Origin: Neorhizobium sp. UBA3556
GTDB lineage: Bacteria; Pseudomonadota; Alphaproteobacteria; Rhizobiales; Rhizobiaceae
Reading direction: 5' to 3'
Assembly: GCA_002376235.1 (NCBI GenBank)
Contig: DFNX01000003.1
Span: 124,001 to 188,000, forward strand
Length of the DNA: 64,000 bases
The notes beneath the pieces are model-generated. The model ran no database searches. It was not told the origin of the DNA and saw only the letters and a list, made by a program, of their open reading frames with translations. The position numbers and the translations under genes are program-made. Positions within the stretch are counted from its first letter, which is position 1. Each line of letters starts with the position of its first letter. This document shows, one piece after another, positions 60,249 through 64,000 of this stretch.

Positions 60249-60686
60249 TTGAAATCCGCCGCCTGCCTCGCCCTGCCGCTTTTTCTCGCCATCGCCTCTC
60301 CGCTTGCAGCGCAGGCAACGAAGAAGCCCGCGCCCGAGAATAAGGCGCCCGTGCAGCAAACGGCACCGCCCGAGGCCGCCCTGCCAGCCCCCTATGACGG
60401 CCAGCTTTTAAGGCTTTCCGAAGTGCTGGGCTCGGTCAGTTACCTGAGGGAATTGTGCGGCGCGCCGCAGGAAGACTGGCGTCGGACGATGCGGCTGCTG
60501 CTCGATTCGGATGCGGCAAACGAGCCGGCGCGGCGCGAGCGGTTGACGGCAGCCTATAATCGTGGATACCGCTCCTTTGCTGCCGTGCACACATCCTGCA
60601 CGCTTGCGGCACGCACCGCGGAAGAGCGGTACCGTAACGAAGGCGCAACACTTGCGACGGAAATAACCTCCCGCTTCGGAAATTAG
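60249..60686 (+). CDS. TIGR02301 family envelope protein
   Basis: The 145-residue protein has a signal peptide (LKSAACLALPLFLAIASPLA, cleavage near AQA) and an Ala/Pro-rich linker, then the conserved domain with SYLRELCGAPQEDWRRTMRL, YNRGYRSFAAVHTSC and AEERYRNEGATLATEI, which matches the TIGR02301 family of Alphaproteobacteria. Two Cys probably form a disulphide. TTG 60249 follows AAGGA; ATG 60186 is an alternative. Confidence 0.82.
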   Translation: MKSAACLALPLFLAIASPLAAQATKKPAPENKAPVQQTAPPEAALPAPYDGQLLRLSEVLGSVSYLRELCGAPQEDWRRTMRLLLDSDAANEPARRERLTAAYNRGYRSFAAVHTSCTLAARTAEERYRNEGATLATEITSRFGN

Positions 60687-60802
60687 CGGATTATTTACCT
60701 CTTTCGTCAGGAAGGCGTGTCGTTTCGATAAAAGGCTGATAAAGTTCTTAACGGCGCAGTAATCAAATCGGCCTCATTGGCCGGCACCGAGGAAAGTTCA
60801 GA

Positions 60803-61060
60803 ATGCAGTCAGGCCTCAACGAAATCGATGACATGATCGTCCACGAGAAGATGCAGGTCGCGCTCGAATATCAGAACGACGCCTGGGCTGACGGACGCGC
60901 AGACGGTATCGAGCCGGAAATCATCGCCGATGCAGCAATTGCCTTTGCCATGCGCGAAACGATCCGCCTGCGTGGCGAAGAGGGTGCCGAAGCGCTGCTC
61001 GAATCGCTTCGCGAGCGCATGCTCGCCGGTGAGTTTTCTCCCGAACGCAACATTCAATAA
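60803..61060 (+). CDS. Small acidic conserved-looking protein
   Basis: The 85-residue protein is hydrophilic and helical (MIVHEKMQVALEYQNDAWAD and GIEPEIIADAAIAFAMRETI) with no signal peptide. No family recognised. It is 14 bp before the 61075 gene and shares strand and orientation, so they may be cotranscribed. Composition matches Rhizobiales genes. Confidence 0.7.
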   Translation: MQSGLNEIDDMIVHEKMQVALEYQNDAWADGRADGIEPEIIADAAIAFAMRETIRLRGEEGAEALLESLRERMLAGEFSPERNIQ

Positions 61061-61074
61061 TAACCGAGCTTCCC

Positions 61075-61818
61075 ATGCGGAACGCGGCTTTCAAATCGAT
61101 GACGCTTTCGCTGCTGGCTTCAGCGGCGCTTTTGGCGTTTGCGCCCTCCTCTTTTGCACTCACCGATGGGCGCAATACGCCCAGTTCGGCAGAAGAGCAG
61201 GACACACTGGAGCAGAACGCCTTCGAAGGCACGACGCTGCCGCGACCCGGCCTTTCGCTTCAGAGCAATGACGCTGCCCCGGCAGACGATGGCGATGACA
61301 ACGTTACAAAGCCGGATGCCGCCGCCTCGGACAAGCCTGCGGCCGATGCGCCTCCGGCCGAGATCATCCGTGACCTCTCCACCCTGCCCGCCCCGGTCAA
61401 GGCGATGCGCGAAAAGCTTGTCGAGGCTGCCGCCTCCGGCGACATCGGACGGCTGCGCCCCCTCATCGAAGGCACGCCGAAACCGCCGCAGGTGATGAAT
61501 AACGAGAGCGACGACCCGATCGATACGCTGAAGAACTTTTCGGGAGATCCGGACGGCCAGGAAATCCTCGCCATCATGCTCGATCTTCTGGCGACGGGTG
61601 CAGCGCATATCGACAAGGGGACGCCGGAAGAAGCCTATGTCTGGCCCTATTTCACCGGCAAGACGCTGTCTTCGCTGACCCCGCCTGAACGGGTGGAACT
61701 GTTGCGCATCGTCACCGCAGGCGACCTGATGGGCATGGAAGAGACCGGGAATTACAATTTCTACCGGATCGGCATTTCGCCGGACGGCCAGCTGAAATTC
61801 ATCTCCGGCGGCGATTGA
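61075..61818 (+). CDS. Secreted/periplasmic hypothetical protein
   Basis: The 247-residue protein has a signal peptide (FKSMTLSLLASAALLAFAPS, cleavage near SFA/LTDG), an acidic Ala/Asp-rich linker (about 50-95), and a C-terminal domain with AVKAMREKLVEAAASGDI, GRLRPLIEGTPKPPQ and YNFYRIGISPDGQLKFISGG. No family is recognised with certainty; similar proteins occur in Rhizobiales envelopes. Confidence 0.7.
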   Translation: MRNAAFKSMTLSLLASAALLAFAPSSFALTDGRNTPSSAEEQDTLEQNAFEGTTLPRPGLSLQSNDAAPADDGDDNVTKPDAAASDKPAADAPPAEIIRDLSTLPAPVKAMREKLVEAAASGDIGRLRPLIEGTPKPPQVMNNESDDPIDTLKNFSGDPDGQEILAIMLDLLATGAAHIDKGTPEEAYVWPYFTGKTLSSLTPPERVELLRIVTAGDLMGMEETGNYNFYRIGISPDGQLKFISGGD

Positions 61819-62000
61819 TTCGTTAGGGCCCGCCTCTCTCGCAGCGCAGGCACAGGCTCACGTCCTTCATATTTTACGCCCTCAGCAGGCATATTTAGGC
61901 TTTCCGAACGCGATCATTTTCGAATATGGAGGGTGCGGCTCATGTTTTGCTGCTTTCTTTCTGGCGCTCCGTCGCCGCACCACATTCCAGAGATGCCGTG

Positions 62001-63725
62001 ATGCTTTCCCGTTTCTTTGCCTATTACCGCCCCTACAAGGGGTTGTTCATCCTCGATTTCGGCTGCGCGGTTCTCTCCGGCCTGCTGGAGCTTGGCTTTC
62101 CGATGGCCGTCAAGCTGTTCGTCGACCGGCTTCTGGTGACGCAGGAATGGCTGCTGATCGTGCTTGCTTCCGCTGCATTGCTCATCTGCTACGCACTGAA
62201 TACCGGCCTGATGGTGGTCGTCACCTATTGGGGCCACATGCTCGGCATCAATATCGAGACCGACATGCGCCGGGAAGCCTTCAACCACATGCAGAAGCTT
62301 TCCTTCCGCTACTACGACAACCACAAGACCGGGCATCTGGTCGGGCGATTGACCAAGGATCTGGAAGAGATCGGCGAAGTGGCGCATCACGGTCCGGAAG
62401 ACCTGTTCATCGCCATCATGACATTCATCGGCGCGCTGGTGCTGATGGTCTCGGTCAACTGGAAGCTCGCCGTGATCACCGCGCTGGTCGTGCCGCTGAC
62501 GGCCTGGGTGACGAGCCGCTACGGCGCGCGGATGAGTGCCAATTTCCGCCGGCTGTTCGAGCGGGTCGGTGATTTCAACACGAGGATCGAGGAAAATGTC
62601 GGCGGCATGCGTGTCGTACAGGCCTTTGCCAACGAACCGCATGAGCGGGCGCTGTTCGAACGCGACAACCAGAACTATCGCCGGGTGAAGCTCGAGGCTT
62701 ACAAGATCATGGCCGCCAGCACCTCGCTCAGTTACATGAGCATGCGCCTGACGCAGATGATCGTGATGGTCTGCGGCGCTTGGTTCGTGCTGCAGGGCGA
62801 ATTGACCGCCGGCGGCTTCATCGGTTTCCTTTTGCTCGTCACCGTGTTCTTCCGCCCGGTGGAAAAGATCAATTCGGTGATCGAGACCTATCCGAAGGGC
62901 ATTGCCGGTTTCCGCCGCTTCACCGAGCTTGTCGATACCGAGCCGGATATTGCCGATGCGCCGGATGCGGTTGCCGTCGGTGCGCTCAAGGGTGGCATCG
63001 ACTATAATAACATCTCCTTCGGCTACAGCAGTGACAAGCCGATCCTCAACCATGTCAGCCTGTCCATCCGCCCCGGCGAGACGATCGCCTTTGTCGGTCC
63101 TTCGGGTGCTGGCAAGACGACGATGTGCTCGCTTCTGCCGCGCTTCTACGATGTTTCGAGTGGCTCGATCACGATCGACGGGATGGATATCCGCAGGATG
63201 ACCAAGGCGTCCTTGCGCCAACAGATCGGCATCGTGCAGCAGGACGTCTTCCTGTTCGGCGGCACGATGCGGGAAAACATCGCCTATGGCCGCCTCGGAG
63301 CCAGCGATGCCGAAATCATGGATGCCGCAAGCCGGGCGCGGCTTGAAGACATGATTGCCGACCTACCGGACGGGCTGGACACGATTGTCGGCGAGCGCGG
63401 CGTTAAGCTTTCGGGCGGCCAGAAGCAGCGTGTGGCGATCGCCCGCATGTTCCTGAAAAACCCGCCAATCCTGATCCTCGACGAAGCGACTTCGGCGCTC
63501 GATACGGAAACCGAACGGGCGATCCAGCGGTCGCTTTCCGAACTTTCAGTCGGCCGCACGACACTAATCATCGCACACAGGCTTGCCACCATTCAGGGCG
63601 CAGACAGGATCGTCGTCATCGATGAGAGCGGCATTCTGGAACAGGGCACACATCAGGAACTGATCGCGCGGCGCGGCGCCTATAACCGCCTGCATTCCGC
63701 CCAGCACGGCCCTGATCACGCCTGA
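62001..63725 (+). CDS. ABC exporter (MsbA/multidrug type), fused permease-ATPase
   Basis: The 574-residue half-exporter has six transmembrane helices (about 1-310) and an ATPase. Motifs: MLSRFFAYYRPYKGLFILD start, the GHLVGRLTKDLEEIGEV intracellular coupling region, Walker A VGPSGAGKTT, Q-loop IVQQDVFLFGG, signature KLSGGQKQRVAIA, Walker B ILILDEATSALD, and the switch His in IIAHRLATI. Substrate unknown: lipid, drug or peptide. ATG 62001 matches the family start; GTG 61998 is possible. Confidence 0.92.
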   Translation: MLSRFFAYYRPYKGLFILDFGCAVLSGLLELGFPMAVKLFVDRLLVTQEWLLIVLASAALLICYALNTGLMVVVTYWGHMLGINIETDMRREAFNHMQKLSFRYYDNHKTGHLVGRLTKDLEEIGEVAHHGPEDLFIAIMTFIGALVLMVSVNWKLAVITALVVPLTAWVTSRYGARMSANFRRLFERVGDFNTRIEENVGGMRVVQAFANEPHERALFERDNQNYRRVKLEAYKIMAASTSLSYMSMRLTQMIVMVCGAWFVLQGELTAGGFIGFLLLVTVFFRPVEKINSVIETYPKGIAGFRRFTELVDTEPDIADAPDAVAVGALKGGIDYNNISFGYSSDKPILNHVSLSIRPGETIAFVGPSGAGKTTMCSLLPRFYDVSSGSITIDGMDIRRMTKASLRQQIGIVQQDVFLFGGTMRENIAYGRLGASDAEIMDAASRARLEDMIADLPDGLDTIVGERGVKLSGGQKQRVAIARMFLKNPPILILDEATSALDTETERAIQRSLSELSVGRTTLIIAHRLATIQGADRIVVIDESGILEQGTHQELIARRGAYNRLHSAQHGPDHA

Positions 63726-63848
63726 GGCAAAAAGCTGTGGTGGTCGGTGTCCGAATCGCCACAGTTGAAGGCCGTCGAGAAACTTGATAAAAGAAGGATA
63801 GTTTTACTCGTGGTCATTGGCACGAGAATGGAGCCGCGGGGTCGGAGC

Positions 63849-64000
63849 ATGACGTTTCAGCCGAGAATGCGTAACCAGATCGAAGGCTTTTCGGTTCTGG
63901 GCGGATTGCGTCGGCGATACTGGAACGGAATTACCGCCGATCTCTGGGACGTGGAATGTGCCGCCTACGCTGGCGGCTATTACGTCGCGCGTGATCCGCG
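63849..64000 (+). CDS. 5' end of an unidentified gene, cut by the window edge
   Basis: From ATG 63849 the open frame encodes MTFQPRMRNQIEGFSVLGGL, then RRRYWNGITADLWDVECAAY and AGGYYVARDP to the window end. GTCGGAGC lies just before the start. Some AraC-type regulators of Rhizobiales begin in a similar way, but the helix-turn-helix part is outside the window, so the function is open. Confidence 0.55.
   Translation, partial: MTFQPRMRNQIEGFSVLGGLRRRYWNGITADLWDVECAAYAGGYYVARDP

Overview
The window looks like chromosomal DNA of an alphaproteobacterium of the Rhizobiales, most likely Rhizobiaceae. It is GC-rich and carries gene orders typical of that group: lptD-surA-pdxA-rsmA; gmk-yicC-mltG-fabF-acpP-fabG-fabD read as one minus-strand block; rpsF-rpsR-DUF2232-rplI; dnaB...alr-radA-cvpA-purF; and psd-pssA. 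Most of the sequence is housekeeping. Accessory inserts sit between these core blocks. No rRNA, tRNA, CRISPR array, intact insertion sequence or prophage was seen.

Layout. 1-4.0 kb: outer-membrane LPS assembly (lptD 3' end, SurA-like chaperone), pdxA and rsmA. 4.0-10.4 kb: metal and cobalamin island. A COG0523 GTPase on the minus strand has a Zur-like operator. Divergent to it, a cobalamin riboswitch leads an operon of two tandem substrate-binding proteins, a FecCD-type permease, an ATPase and a methyltransferase. 10.4-17.0 kb: guanylate kinase, YicC, MltG and the fatty-acid synthesis cluster, all minus strand. 17.3-20.1 kb: aldo/keto reductase plus an accessory pair resembling cell-wall hydrolases. 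20.1-22.9 kb: ribosomal proteins bS6, bS18 and bL9 with a DUF2232 membrane protein. 23.0-26.2 kb: TAXI-type TRAP transporter. 26.4-35.3 kb: dnaB, a lone CbiM-like cobalt permease behind a second cobalamin riboswitch, a ClbS/DfsB protein, alr, a broken parDE locus, radA, cvpA and purF. 35.4-42.7 kb: SDR, DedA, and a tightly packed run cysS - three GFA-domain genes - proline iminopeptidase - citramalate synthase.

42.7-52.0 kb: hydrolase/LysR divergent pair, PPOX-like protein, isoaspartyl methyltransferase-like protein, RarD permease, cupin, LOG-family protein, a LysM protein and small envelope proteins. 52.4-54.9 kb: Atm1/HMT-type ABC exporter and small genes. 55.2-57.5 kb: phosphatidylethanolamine synthesis (psd, pssA) and two very small genes. 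57.5-61.8 kb: LysE exporter, SRAP protein, YnfA, a second broken parDE locus with an intact operator-like palindrome, a NUDIX hydrolase and envelope hypotheticals. 62.0-63.7 kb: MsbA-like ABC exporter. A partial gene runs off the right edge.

The strongest themes beyond housekeeping are: (i) B12/cobalt/zinc handling, with two separate cobalamin riboswitches and one Zur-like site; (ii) two different decayed ParDE toxin-antitoxin loci, each with identifiable frameshifts; (iii) a triplicated GFA gene block coupled by 4-bp overlaps; (iv) an unusual cytoplasmic-looking pair of wall-hydrolase-like genes next to rpsF. I see no clearly undescribed multi-gene defence system. Assignments rest on motif recognition by eye, without database searches.
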